Part shown: one piece after another, positions 43,476 to 52,999 of the stretch
Layout: every line of letters begins with the position of its first letter
How positions within the stretch are numbered: position 1 is the first letter of the stretch
NCBI RefSeq assembly: GCF_043876835.1
Contig: NZ_JBAWJZ010000010.1
Span: forward strand, 1 to 64,000
Source of the DNA: Yeosuana sp043876835
GTDB lineage: Bacteria > Bacteroidota > Bacteroidia > Flavobacteriales > Flavobacteriaceae
DNA: 64,000 nt
Direction: 5' to 3'
Translations under genes and position numbers: made by a program
The notes under the pieces: model-generated
What the model saw: the letters and a program-made list of their open reading frames with translations, nothing else
Told to the model about the DNA's origin: nothing
The model's database searches: none

Positions 43476-45881
43476 TTATTGCCCTTTTATAAATTTAACG
43501 ATCTCTGTTTTATCTGAACCAATAATTTTCATTAGATAGGTACCTGTTGGAATTTTATTAACGTCAATTTTATATTGGATACCACTTACAGAAGTTTTGA
43601 TTATTTCTCTTCCATTTAAATCATAAATTGTAATTAGCACATTATCATATGTTGACGAACTTATTGTTATTGAATTTTGAGCTGGGTTAGGAAATATCTT
43701 AAACCTATTTTCGGTATTATATGGTTTAATACTTAAAATTTCAATTGTACCAGTTATATCCCAATTGAAGTATTCCCATCCTTGAGGTATTGTTCTGTTA
43801 CAAGTAAGTCCCGTTGTTGAACCGTTTTCTGATGAAACATATAAATTGTTATACCCTTTTATATTATATGCTCCACTCAAATCAGTCAGCTTAAATTTTT
43901 GATAATTTCCAATTACACTCGAGCTACAATACAATTTATTAATTGTAGGGTTTAAACTTACATACAATCCATTACTTCCTTTTAGGGCAATTAGCCCATT
44001 ACCCGCTTCAATTACGGTAAACTTTTCATTCACTCCTAAAGTTGGACTTGTACTAGACATCAAATTATTAGTAACCGAATAGGTTACATAATTGTCGTTG
44101 TTTCCTTTCAAATAAATGATGTTGACGATAGGAATTACGTGAACTGCCGGAGGAATATTTGAATTTAAATAAACAAAATTCACAGAATTCACATTGAATT
44201 CTCCAGACTTATTTATTATTCTAATCGCTTGTGACCCTATAGAAGCAAAAGCACCGGTAGTTGTTATTGTTTGCCAAGATTCCCAACCACCTGTTGGAGG
44301 AATATTCACAGTTGCCAATATTTCTGAGCCAATAGCATTTTGTATTTGTATTGTTCCTGTTGTAGAATTCCCATTAGCAACCCTAAATTCGATTGAATAA
44401 GTACCTGCAACAGCAACATTTACAGTATATTTCATCCATTCGCTAATGGTAAACCAACCTATAGTATAACCATTGGATAAATAATCGGACGTAGCTGTAA
44501 CATCAACACCATTGTTTCGATAACCCCATCCGTGATTCCAACCCGTATCATTTCCTGTTGTATATCGTACATCTTCCCAATCCCTATCAGAATAGGCATA
44601 TCCATTCATTCCCTGATCATAATTTGCTGTGTATAGCCTGCCTGGAATATTGTTGATTGAGAAGGGCTCTGTATTTCTATTATCTGGTTGCATAAAAATA
44701 GATCGTATAACTTCTGTTTGTAGTGTGCAGTTTGCCAATTTGATATTTTCAGCTAATTGCATAACAGTATTAAAAGCCGTGGCGGGATCAATACCAGGAT
44801 TTGTTCCTCCAAAATAATTAAGAAGATCTTGATAACCTGCAGGCCATTGTGCATTAGCAAAATCATTTATACTCATAAATTTCTTCATTGGCCACCATGA
44901 AAATCCAATATTGTTAGCATTAAATGTTTCGACCATTTCTGTAAAAAGGTCATTACTGTTTTCGCCGTGTTCTCCGCACCATATTGGTCTGTTTTGTGCG
45001 GTTCTAAAGTCGGTTATCCATTTAATATCTTGTGTTGTAGCTGCTGTCCAATATTTATGAAAGGAATAAACTATATTGGCATCCCAAGCTGGGGTTAAGC
45101 CTGTAAAATCATTTGCATACCAATTCCCTTCTATGAAAAGAATGTGATTGTCTCCATTGGTTCTTATAACAGATGTTATTTCGTTATAAATGTTTCTTAA
45201 ATCTGTTCCGTTTGGTAAATTCCAAGCAGGCTCGTTTAATAAATCATAGCCCGCAACCCAAGGTTCATTTTTGTAGGTTTCTGATAATTTTTTCCAAAGT
45301 TCTACCGTCTTGGTCTTATTTGCTGTGCTCTCCCAAAGCGAGGGTTTTGTGCTATCATAATCACAAATATTATTGGCACTCTGACCACCAGGGGCTGCAT
45401 GCAAGTCAATAATTACATAAATACCTTCGGCACTACACCACGAAATAATATTATTTAAAATTGCAAATCCTTGCGGATTCCATACATCGGGTAAACCAGC
45501 ATTGACGAAATACTCATAATGAATTGGCAAACGCACAGCATTAAATCCCCAAGCCTTGATTTGTTGTATATCCGCTAACGTTACAAAATTAGAAAGCCAA
45601 GCATTATAAAATGTAGCTGTATTGGTACTTCCTATTAAAGTAGTAAGTTTCTGTTTCCAAGTATGTTGATCGGGTGCTTGATTGACGGAATTCATCATAT
45701 ATCCTTCCATTACCATCCAATTGCCAAAATTCATAGCGTTGAGAACAACCTCTTGATTATTAGAGCTATTAATTATTTTTTTGCCACTAACTGTTAATAA
45801 TTGTCCGCTTGCATTCAAATTAAAAAAAATACTCAGTAATATTGAGAAAAAAAAATTATTTGCGCAAATTCGATTTTTCAT
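43476..45881 (-). CDS. GH5 glucanase with CBM6, fascin-like domain and T9SS tail
   Basis: An 801-residue secreted enzyme. After the signal peptide, GH5 (about 28-370) shows LNAMNFGNWMVMEGYM, acid/base Glu in YDLLNEPAW and nucleophile Glu in WCGEHGENS. A CBM6 domain (about 410-575: YDQGMNGYAYSDRDWEDVRY; VDVTATSDYLSNG) follows, then a fascin-like beta-trefoil (about 585-705: ALKGSNGLYVSLNP) and a C-terminal T9SS sorting domain (FKIFPNPAQNSITISSS to KFIKGQ). It should be exported by type IX secretion to the surface or medium and bind and cut beta-glucan. GH5 subfamily is undecided. Confidence 0.9.
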   Translation of the reverse strand: MKNRICANNFFFSILLSIFFNLNASGQLLTVSGKKIINSSNNQEVVLNAMNFGNWMVMEGYMMNSVNQAPDQHTWKQKLTTLIGSTNTATFYNAWLSNFVTLADIQQIKAWGFNAVRLPIHYEYFVNAGLPDVWNPQGFAILNNIISWCSAEGIYVIIDLHAAPGGQSANNICDYDSTKPSLWESTANKTKTVELWKKLSETYKNEPWVAGYDLLNEPAWNLPNGTDLRNIYNEITSVIRTNGDNHILFIEGNWYANDFTGLTPAWDANIVYSFHKYWTAATTQDIKWITDFRTAQNRPIWCGEHGENSNDLFTEMVETFNANNIGFSWWPMKKFMSINDFANAQWPAGYQDLLNYFGGTNPGIDPATAFNTVMQLAENIKLANCTLQTEVIRSIFMQPDNRNTEPFSINNIPGRLYTANYDQGMNGYAYSDRDWEDVRYTTGNDTGWNHGWGYRNNGVDVTATSDYLSNGYTIGWFTISEWMKYTVNVAVAGTYSIEFRVANGNSTTGTIQIQNAIGSEILATVNIPPTGGWESWQTITTTGAFASIGSQAIRIINKSGEFNVNSVNFVYLNSNIPPAVHVIPIVNIIYLKGNNDNYVTYSVTNNLMSSTSPTLGVNEKFTVIEAGNGLIALKGSNGLYVSLNPTINKLYCSSSVIGNYQKFKLTDLSGAYNIKGYNNLYVSSENGSTTGLTCNRTIPQGWEYFNWDITGTIEILSIKPYNTENRFKIFPNPAQNSITISSSTYDNVLITIYDLNGREIIKTSVSGIQYKIDVNKIPTGTYLMKIIGSDKTEIVKFIKGQ

Positions 45882-45908
45882 AACAATTTAAATTTAGGGT
45901 CTTGGCCC

Positions 45909-47393
45909 TTAATTTAATAGTATAGTTTGCATAGTATGTGGCAATGTGTTTAATTGAGCTGTTTTTGATTGTATGGTTAAACTGTAATCTATCATTTGGT
46001 CACTAATGTTCATTACAACTATAACAATACTTTTATCTTGATTCTCAAAAGCGGTAGTTAATAAATTGTTTGTGCTGGATGCACTACTGATTCTTTTAGC
46101 TCCCGGACGAACAAACTTTGAAAAATGACCAATGTAGTAGTATGAATTAGTAAAAGTCAACTCACCTGTTTGTGTATTGCCATGAACTGGAGAAAAGCAT
46201 AAATTACCCACGTGGTTTGGCCCTCCTGTTTCGTCTAAGAGAATGTTCCAGTCAGTCCATGCTACAACACCATTGTTAAAATCATTAATCATAGATTTTC
46301 CGTAGCGTTCGGCCAATTTAGGGTCTTCATTTTCTATTCTGACAAGATCATATTTTTCATTGCAGCCTTCTGTAAAGATTAAATTTTTATCAGGGTAGGC
46401 TTCTTGAACCCGTTTTACGGCATCATACATGGGAGTTCCATCTTTCCAATCTTCATACCAGTGAAATCCTGTTCCCCATACATATTTTGCGGCTTCAGGA
46501 TCATTTAAAATGATGTTAGCTCTTTCAAATAATAAATCTCGGTTATGATCCCAGACTATAATGTGTTTATCTCCCAAACCTTCTTTTTCCAAAGTTGGAC
46601 CTAAATAATTTTTTAAAAAATCACGCTCATCTTCAGCAGTGTAAATACAAGATTCCCAACGTTGCACAGCCATTGGTTCATTTTGAACTGTTAGACCCCA
46701 AATAGGGATACCTTCTTTTTCGTATGCTTTTATGAATTTAGCATAGTAATTAGCCCAGGGTTGATAAAAATCTGGAGACAGTTTACCCCCATGAAGCATA
46801 TCACCATTGGTTTTCATGAATGCGGGAGGGCTCCAAGGACTTGCATATAAGTTCAATGTTCCTCCGGCTGCTTCGATGGCTTTTTTTGTAAACGGAATTC
46901 TATAGGTCTTGTCGTGCTCTATATTAAATGTTTTTAGCTCTGCATCACCTTCTTCAACATAAGTGTAACTTTCACTTGAAAAATCACAGCTATGGATGTG
47001 GGTTCTAGCCAACGTATAACCAATGCCCTTATCAGCACTAAAATAGGCCTCCATAAATTGGTCTTGCTTTTCTTTTGGTAACTTATAAAATGTTTCAGCA
47101 GATGCATCGGTTAACGCAGCTCCAATACCCATAAAAGTCTGGAATTGTTTGCTTGGGTTTACATTAATAGCCGATTCTGTTTCCAAAGGCTGTTTAAAAT
47201 CTTTAAACTCAACTGGGGCATTGCTTAAAGATAATTTTAAATCAGAATTATGGGCCGTTGTGTAAACAGTTATTTTTTTCTCTTTTAGGTTAAAAGGTTC
47301 CTTTGTTGTTTTAACTGTTTCAATAACATTTTTTTTCTGTTCACATCCAAAAAATGTTATTATTAAAAGTAATACCAATGTTATATTTTTCAT
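45909..47393 (-). CDS. GH30 beta-glycosidase lipoprotein (beta-1,6-glucanase-like)
   Basis: About 494 residues from ATG 47393 (MKNITLVLLLIITFFGCEQK), a lipoprotein. The GH30 core has FQTFMGIGAALTDASAETFY, YTLARTHIHSCDFS, acid/base Glu in GLTVQNEPMAVQRWE and nucleophile Glu in IFTEGCNEKYD, with a C-terminal beta domain to residue 494. Related enzymes cut beta-1,6-glucan or glucosylceramide; with GH5 and a SusCD pair the glucan is more likely. The longer frame to 47447 would overlap the next gene. Confidence 0.88.
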   Translation of the reverse strand: MKNITLVLLLIITFFGCEQKKNVIETVKTTKEPFNLKEKKITVYTTAHNSDLKLSLSNAPVEFKDFKQPLETESAINVNPSKQFQTFMGIGAALTDASAETFYKLPKEKQDQFMEAYFSADKGIGYTLARTHIHSCDFSSESYTYVEEGDAELKTFNIEHDKTYRIPFTKKAIEAAGGTLNLYASPWSPPAFMKTNGDMLHGGKLSPDFYQPWANYYAKFIKAYEKEGIPIWGLTVQNEPMAVQRWESCIYTAEDERDFLKNYLGPTLEKEGLGDKHIIVWDHNRDLLFERANIILNDPEAAKYVWGTGFHWYEDWKDGTPMYDAVKRVQEAYPDKNLIFTEGCNEKYDLVRIENEDPKLAERYGKSMINDFNNGVVAWTDWNILLDETGGPNHVGNLCFSPVHGNTQTGELTFTNSYYYIGHFSKFVRPGAKRISSASSTNNLLTTAFENQDKSIVIVVMNISDQMIDYSLTIQSKTAQLNTLPHTMQTILLN

Positions 47394-47415
47394 GTTTATA
47401 TAAATTTGAGCTTTT

Positions 47416-49164
47416 TTACCAAATAAAAGTACCAATAGAACCTCCATCTAAAGATACAGTTATCCACTTACCCTTGTGTTTTATATTAAATATTTCTGAA
47501 GAATTTCCGTCATTTTCTACTATCAAAACAATTTTTCCATTAGGTGTTTTAAAAGCAACATTATTTAAATTCCCTTTTAAATTACTAGTAATTCTTATTG
47601 AACCAGCAGGAACAAATTTTGAGGCATGACCAATAATGTAATAACCAACGTTTAGTGTATATGAATTACTACTGTTTATAGTAACCGCTCCTTTACATGT
47701 TGTGCAACCACCTGAGGTATGAGGTTCAAAAGAAGGATTGTTTGCCAAGTTCCACTCAAGAGCAATCTTACTCCAGTTACGCATTGAACCAATAATAACA
47801 TTTTTTAAATGCCATTTTAAATCACCACTAAAGGTTCCGCTGCTGGACGTGTACTGCTCTGTAAAATAAACATCCTTATCCGGATGTGCTGAATGAACCG
47901 TTGTTAAAGCACTAATATCCCCTGCATATAAATGAAATGCTGAACCTGTAATAAAAGCTTTTGCACCAGGATCATTTAAAATTGAAATGGGATAATCTGG
48001 TTTATCACAGTTGTGGTCGTAAATTATAATTTTAGTGTTGATATTGGCTGCTTTAAATGCAGGACCTAGATGGTTTTTAATAAAATTTGCTTGATCTGGC
48101 GCCAACATTAACATGCTTGGGTTATTGCCAGGATGTAATGGTTCGTTTTGTGGAGTTATGGCATCAATAGTAATGCCTTCCCCTTTCATTTTTTCAATAT
48201 ATTTTACAAAATAGTTTGCATACACACTGTAATATTGTGGCTGTAAACTGCCTCCAATGGTACTGTTGTTATCTTTCATCCAAACAGGAGGAGACCAAGG
48301 GCTTCCTAATATTTTAATGTTTGGATTAATGCTTAAAATTTCTTTTAAAAGAGGTATTAAATGCTGTTTGTCTGGATCTAAACTAAATTTTGTTAAGTTA
48401 ATATCTGTTTCACCTACCACTAAATCATCATAAGAAAATGTTGTTGCGTCCAAATCTGATGCCCCTATACTAACTCTTAAATAACTGATGGAAATGGAAT
48501 TGTTGTTATACCCAAAGAGGGTTTGCAATAATTCTTGTTTTTTCTCGGGACTTAATGAATTAATAACTTGCGCACTTCCACCAGTTAGTGTAAAACCAAA
48601 CCCTTCAACTGATTGATAACTTTGAGACTCATCTATCTCAATATTTGGATAACTATTATTGCTACTATTAAAATTAAGATTACTATTTTGCTTTTGAATT
48701 TTTACAGATTGGTCTCCTTTTGTTAGCCAAAAATCAACGTCACTTGCAACAATTCCATTATCTAATATCGTCCCTGTTGAAATTATTGGAGTTGTATTTG
48801 AAGTGTTGTTTGAAGTTACAGTTCCAGTTAAAGTAAACGTTTCAGTACTTTCAGCTAACGAATCACTATTAGTGACTACATTGACGGTCGCTGTTGTTTT
48901 CCCAGCAGCAATTGTGATTGTAGTAGATATTGGTGAATAATCTGATAAATTTGCTGAACCATCTGTTGTTTTAACATTAACTATTGTTGCTTCTGCACTT
49001 TGATGACTCAAAGTTATGGTAAATATCACATCATAACCCTCAGTAACCGGAAAGCTAGAAATACTTACAATTGGATTACTTGTTGATGGAGGAATTATTT
49101 CTTGGTTTGAATTAGAACATTTCGAAAATACAATCAAAAGGCTTGTTAAGAATATAATTTTCAT
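47416..49164 (-). CDS. GH30 lipoprotein with N-terminal Calx-beta domain
   Basis: About 582 residues from ATG 49164 (MKIIFLTSLLIVFSKCSNSN), a lipoprotein. Residues about 30-130 form a Calx-beta domain (FTITLSHQSAEATIVNVKTT; AESTETFTLTGTVTSN). GH30 follows: SVEGFGFTLTGGSAQVI, acid/base Glu in AITPQNEPLHPGNN and nucleophile Glu in VYFTEQYTSSSG. It differs clearly from the neighbouring GH30, so the two are not a recent tandem copy. The Calx-beta domain probably spaces the enzyme from the membrane or binds calcium. Confidence 0.88.
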   Translation of the reverse strand: MKIIFLTSLLIVFSKCSNSNQEIIPPSTSNPIVSISSFPVTEGYDVIFTITLSHQSAEATIVNVKTTDGSANLSDYSPISTTITIAAGKTTATVNVVTNSDSLAESTETFTLTGTVTSNNTSNTTPIISTGTILDNGIVASDVDFWLTKGDQSVKIQKQNSNLNFNSSNNSYPNIEIDESQSYQSVEGFGFTLTGGSAQVINSLSPEKKQELLQTLFGYNNNSISISYLRVSIGASDLDATTFSYDDLVVGETDINLTKFSLDPDKQHLIPLLKEILSINPNIKILGSPWSPPVWMKDNNSTIGGSLQPQYYSVYANYFVKYIEKMKGEGITIDAITPQNEPLHPGNNPSMLMLAPDQANFIKNHLGPAFKAANINTKIIIYDHNCDKPDYPISILNDPGAKAFITGSAFHLYAGDISALTTVHSAHPDKDVYFTEQYTSSSGTFSGDLKWHLKNVIIGSMRNWSKIALEWNLANNPSFEPHTSGGCTTCKGAVTINSSNSYTLNVGYYIIGHASKFVPAGSIRITSNLKGNLNNVAFKTPNGKIVLIVENDGNSSEIFNIKHKGKWITVSLDGGSIGTFIW

Positions 49165-49397
49165 AGAATTTTTCAATATTATTTTATTTTTTGATTTGGA
49201 ATACTTTAACATAGTCTAATTCGAAAGTGTAACTAATGAATTTTTTTATAGCTCCAGCATAATTTCATTTTTTTTGCAATTAAAAATCAAAAATATGAGT
49301 GATTAAAAATGCATGCTACTCTTATTAAAGAAGATAAAAATAATTCCTTTATTTTCAACCATTAATTCATCCAGCTAAAAAAATCATAATCCTTTAA

Positions 49398-50276
49398 TTA
49401 AGAAATCCTTCTCATTTCAACATTCTTGATCGTTACAGTATTTCCACTAATTTGACAACCAGCTTTAATAACTAAATAAACGGTTCCACTTGTAGGAAAA
49501 GAGACTATTCCATGAAATTTTCCTACACAACTTAAATCACTGAGCAATCCGTTAAAAGGAGTCCTTCCGCAACCAACCCAATAATTTAAACCCCATACAC
49601 CTTCTGCACCTACGTTCCCGTAATCGCTACCTTGTGCTGGTACTTGAGGTAAACAATACACTTCAAACCACATTAAATTAATTCCATTAGGTGAAGATAC
49701 CTGCATATCAATACTATAATTTGTATCCGCATCGACATCTATGGCTTGATAAATGGCTTGATTACCAGGGTCTGGAAAGCTGACAGTTGCACTACCTGGA
49801 GTGAAAGCCCAAAAAGCTGATCCAGAAACTGGGGTAATATTTAAGATATTCCATTTACTCCAGTCGTCTGCACTTTCAAATTTTCCTCCTTGTATTATAT
49901 TCCCTGCAATTGGATCTGAAGTATCCACAATAATATCTTGTGAAGAAGAATAAGATTGTCCACCTATTCCAACCGCTGTGTGTGTAACAGTATAGGTTCC
50001 TTTGTCTGGATACGATACGGTTTCTTCGGATTTACCTGTAGTCGTTCCTCCGCCTTTACCAAAATCCCATTTTGAACCAATATAATTAGTAGCGACTGCT
50101 TTTAAGGTAAAAGTATTTGTTTGATTTGCCACTGCAGTCACTGTAAATGAGGCATCCAATTCAGGGCCTAAAATACCATTGCCACTACCTACGTCATCAG
50201 GTTGGCATGCAGATAAAAAACCCAATGCTGTTACAATAGTAAGCATTAAGTTGAAACTTATTTTCACTTTTTTCAT
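49398..50276 (-). CDS. PKD-containing surface glycan-binding lipoprotein
   Basis: A 292-residue lipoprotein (LTIVTALGFLSACQPDDVGS, Cys near 24). A PKD domain (about 45-120: SKWDFGKGGGTTTGKSEETV) is followed by a beta-sandwich C-terminal domain (about 130-292: GNIIQGGKFESADDWSKW) that looks like a carbohydrate-binding module. Position behind SusD and another PKD lipoprotein marks it as a surface glycan-binding protein. About 230 bp to the next gene downstream hold nothing that I recognise. Confidence 0.75.
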   Translation of the reverse strand: MKKVKISFNLMLTIVTALGFLSACQPDDVGSGNGILGPELDASFTVTAVANQTNTFTLKAVATNYIGSKWDFGKGGGTTTGKSEETVSYPDKGTYTVTHTAVGIGGQSYSSSQDIIVDTSDPIAGNIIQGGKFESADDWSKWNILNITPVSGSAFWAFTPGSATVSFPDPGNQAIYQAIDVDADTNYSIDMQVSSPNGINLMWFEVYCLPQVPAQGSDYGNVGAEGVWGLNYWVGCGRTPFNGLLSDLSCVGKFHGIVSFPTSGTVYLVIKAGCQISGNTVTIKNVEMRRIS

Positions 50277-50323
50277 GATTTATATATTTTATTAAATTAA
50301 TACTTTCTATTTTAACTGACTCT

Positions 50324-51433
50324 CTAATTAGTTAATCTAATATTATCAATATAGAAAGTTTCGCTTCTTCCGGTTGTACTATCATTAAATCTAAAAACAA
50401 GTTGATTGAATTTTGCATTAGCAGGAATTCCTGGAATAGTACTAAAATCAAATACCAACTCTTCCCAGGAGCCTGACGTAGTCAATGGTACCTTTAAAAT
50501 TGCTACACCATTAGCAGGTGTACCTCCAACTGCCGATTGCAATTCCACATTTAATTTCTTGCCAATATTGGAAGAGGAAGTAGTATAAACCAAGACTCTT
50601 ATTTTATTTCCAGTAGAAAAATCTATAGGATAATCTAATGTGCTTGTGCTGGAAGAATTTGCTGGGGACCCTACAACCTTGAAAATTTTACCTACCATAT
50701 CACTTGTATTAATACCAGATATATTGGGATTAGCTACTTTTTGGAAGGACAAACCAGAAGTTACAAAAGAATAAGCAACATTAGGATTATCAAAAGTAAT
50801 TGGTAATTCGAATGCGTCAGTAATAACAACTTCTGTTGTTTTTTCAGTTTGTGCTATTCCGCCACTTAAGGCAACTACTTTAACATTATAGGTTCCCGCA
50901 GCTGTGTAAGTATGAGAAACTTCGGCAGCTGCAGCTAAAGGAGTTCCTACTTCATCAGGTCCTACGTCTCCAAAATACACCAAATATGAAGCCGCATATA
51001 TAGCATTGGCTTTTACTTTTAAGTTATGTGCCGTTTTAGTAAAAGTTACAGTCAAATTCTCAGGAGCTCTAAAAATTACTGATAAAGGAAATGTTTTCTC
51101 TGTATTTACTCCATTAAGGCCATTTGCAACCACTTTTACCGTATAATTTCCTTCTTTATACAGATGGCTAACATTAGCCCCAAATTGTACTAATGCCGGA
51201 TTAGATGTGTCATCCCCAAAATAAACTGAATAGGTACCTGCACCAGATGCACTAGGCGTAATAGTAACTTTTCCAGAATTATCATTGGTAATATCAAAAA
51301 GAGAAGCCACATCAGTAGGGCTATCTGTCTTGTTTAATGTTAAATCTTGACTGATTCCATCAGGAATACTACAACTTATTGCAGTAGTAAGTATTACTAG
51401 AAAGCTTAGTATTATATTTATTTTTTTCATCAT
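50324..51433 (-). CDS. Two-PKD surface glycan-binding lipoprotein
   Basis: A 369-residue lipoprotein (ILSFLVILTTAISCSIPDGI). Two PKD-like repeats (about 40-125 and 128-205: YSVYFGDDTSNPALVQFG and YLVYFGDVGPDEVGTPLA) are followed by a galactose-binding-like sandwich (about 210-369: GNKIRVLVYTTSSSNIGKKL). It lies 15 bp behind susD. The fold order, PKD spacers with a terminal binding domain, suits a SusE-position protein that captures glycan on the cell surface. Confidence 0.78.
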   Translation of the reverse strand: MMKKINIILSFLVILTTAISCSIPDGISQDLTLNKTDSPTDVASLFDITNDNSGKVTITPSASGAGTYSVYFGDDTSNPALVQFGANVSHLYKEGNYTVKVVANGLNGVNTEKTFPLSVIFRAPENLTVTFTKTAHNLKVKANAIYAASYLVYFGDVGPDEVGTPLAAAAEVSHTYTAAGTYNVKVVALSGGIAQTEKTTEVVITDAFELPITFDNPNVAYSFVTSGLSFQKVANPNISGINTSDMVGKIFKVVGSPANSSSTSTLDYPIDFSTGNKIRVLVYTTSSSNIGKKLNVELQSAVGGTPANGVAILKVPLTTSGSWEELVFDFSTIPGIPANAKFNQLVFRFNDSTTGRSETFYIDNIRLTN

Positions 51434-51448
51434 TTTAAATTATAATTA

Positions 51449-52987
51449 TTAATACCCAGGATTTTGTTCCAACACCGAATTTTCTAAGTCTCTAAAGGGT
51501 ATTGGCAAAATTTCATTTTTACCAGCAACAAATCCTCTGCTCGCTAAAACAGTGGCGGCTTTTCCTGTTCTTACAAGATCAAAGAAACGGTGACCTTCGC
51601 AAGCCAATTCTTTTCTACGTTCAAGTGCAATAGCATCTAATGATACGGGAACAGATGACAATCCTACTCTTGCTCTAACGGCATCCAATAATGCCTGAGC
51701 TCTGGCTCCTGAACCTCCTAAAGCTTCTGCTTCCATGAGATACGTATCTGCTAATCTGATGATATACGTGTTTTGCTTAAAATTTAATTCTTGTGCAGCT
51801 GATGCAACTGGTGTAACATCTGAATTTTTTGGGGCAAACTTAGCCATAAAGTAACCTGTATCTTGAACACCAACCGTATAACCCTCTATTTGACCAGAGG
51901 CCATCAATGCTTTCGCATCAATAATCGTGGCGTCAAAACGGGGATCACCTTTTAAAATATCATATAAATCTTGGGTAACGGTATTATATCCCCAACCACC
52001 AGAATAATAATCTGGTGCGGTTGAATTAGCTGCTCTCGTATAACCTCTAATACCTGTCATGACATTTAGAATATTCCCTTCGGTTCCCCAGCTAACACCT
52101 CCCCAAGTCGCATTTCCTGCGCTACTATGACTATCTGAAAGGATGCATTCTGAATTAAATTTATTTGTAAAAACCCAGAGATCACTAAAATTATTCAACA
52201 ATTTATACCCATAAGGACTTGAAAAAACCATTCCTGAGTTCGGGCCGTTTACTATTGCCAATTGTGCTGCTGCCTCTGCATTCTTTTTTTGATAGAGATA
52301 TACTTTTCCAAGCATTGCTTGGGCAGCACCTTTTGTCCAACGTCCGCCTTCAGTATCAATGTTAATGGTAGATGGCAATCCGTCAATGGCATCAATCAAA
52401 TCTAGCTCAATTTGTGCATATACTTCTTCTGGTGGCGATTGAGGATACGTTAGAGCATCTGTAGGGGTAATTGTAGTAGTTAAAAGAGGAATATTACCAA
52501 ACATTCTTACCAAATTAAAATGATAGTAAGCCCGCATGGCTTTACACTCTGCTGCATATCGTGTTTTCAAATTGGCATCCATAGGAATTTCTGGTAACTT
52601 TTGCAATAACGTATTGGCTCTGAATATACCTTGAAAATGATTGCTCCAAAGACCAGATGCCCCTGCATCATTCATGTTTATAGGATTTACATTAAAGCTT
52701 GAGAATTGTGCGATGGTGTTACTTCCTTCCCCAGGACCTCCTCCTCCAAAATTATCATCTGATCCTGCATTCATAAAAGTAATTATGTTAGCAAAGGAGC
52801 TAGAATTTACATTCATGATATCATATACGGCGACAAGAGCAGAAGTAGCTTCACTTTCATTTTTATAATAATTATCTTCGAGAGCTGTTCCTTTGGATTT
52901 TACTTCTAAAAAATCTTCACTACAGGAAACCAACAAAATCATCATTACTCCCGCAATAAATAAATTTGTACTGTTTATTGTTTTCAT
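51449..52987 (-). CDS. SusD/RagB-like lipoprotein (PUL 2)
   Basis: A 512-residue lipoprotein (FIAGVMMILLVSCSEDFLEV, Cys near 22). It has classic RagB/SusD features: SEDFLEVKSKGTALEDNYYK, ECKAMRAYYHFNLVRMFGNI near 150, GAAQAMLGKVYLYQKK, RLADTYLMEAEALGG, and the end LERRKELACEGHRFFDLVRT. It binds glycans with the SusC channel encoded 12 bp upstream. It belongs to a different SusD branch from the PUL 1 protein. Confidence 0.95.
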   Translation of the reverse strand: MKTINSTNLFIAGVMMILLVSCSEDFLEVKSKGTALEDNYYKNESEATSALVAVYDIMNVNSSSFANIITFMNAGSDDNFGGGGPGEGSNTIAQFSSFNVNPINMNDAGASGLWSNHFQGIFRANTLLQKLPEIPMDANLKTRYAAECKAMRAYYHFNLVRMFGNIPLLTTTITPTDALTYPQSPPEEVYAQIELDLIDAIDGLPSTINIDTEGGRWTKGAAQAMLGKVYLYQKKNAEAAAQLAIVNGPNSGMVFSSPYGYKLLNNFSDLWVFTNKFNSECILSDSHSSAGNATWGGVSWGTEGNILNVMTGIRGYTRAANSTAPDYYSGGWGYNTVTQDLYDILKGDPRFDATIIDAKALMASGQIEGYTVGVQDTGYFMAKFAPKNSDVTPVASAAQELNFKQNTYIIRLADTYLMEAEALGGSGARAQALLDAVRARVGLSSVPVSLDAIALERRKELACEGHRFFDLVRTGKAATVLASRGFVAGKNEILPIPFRDLENSVLEQNPGY

Positions 52988-52999
52988 AGTTATTTATTA

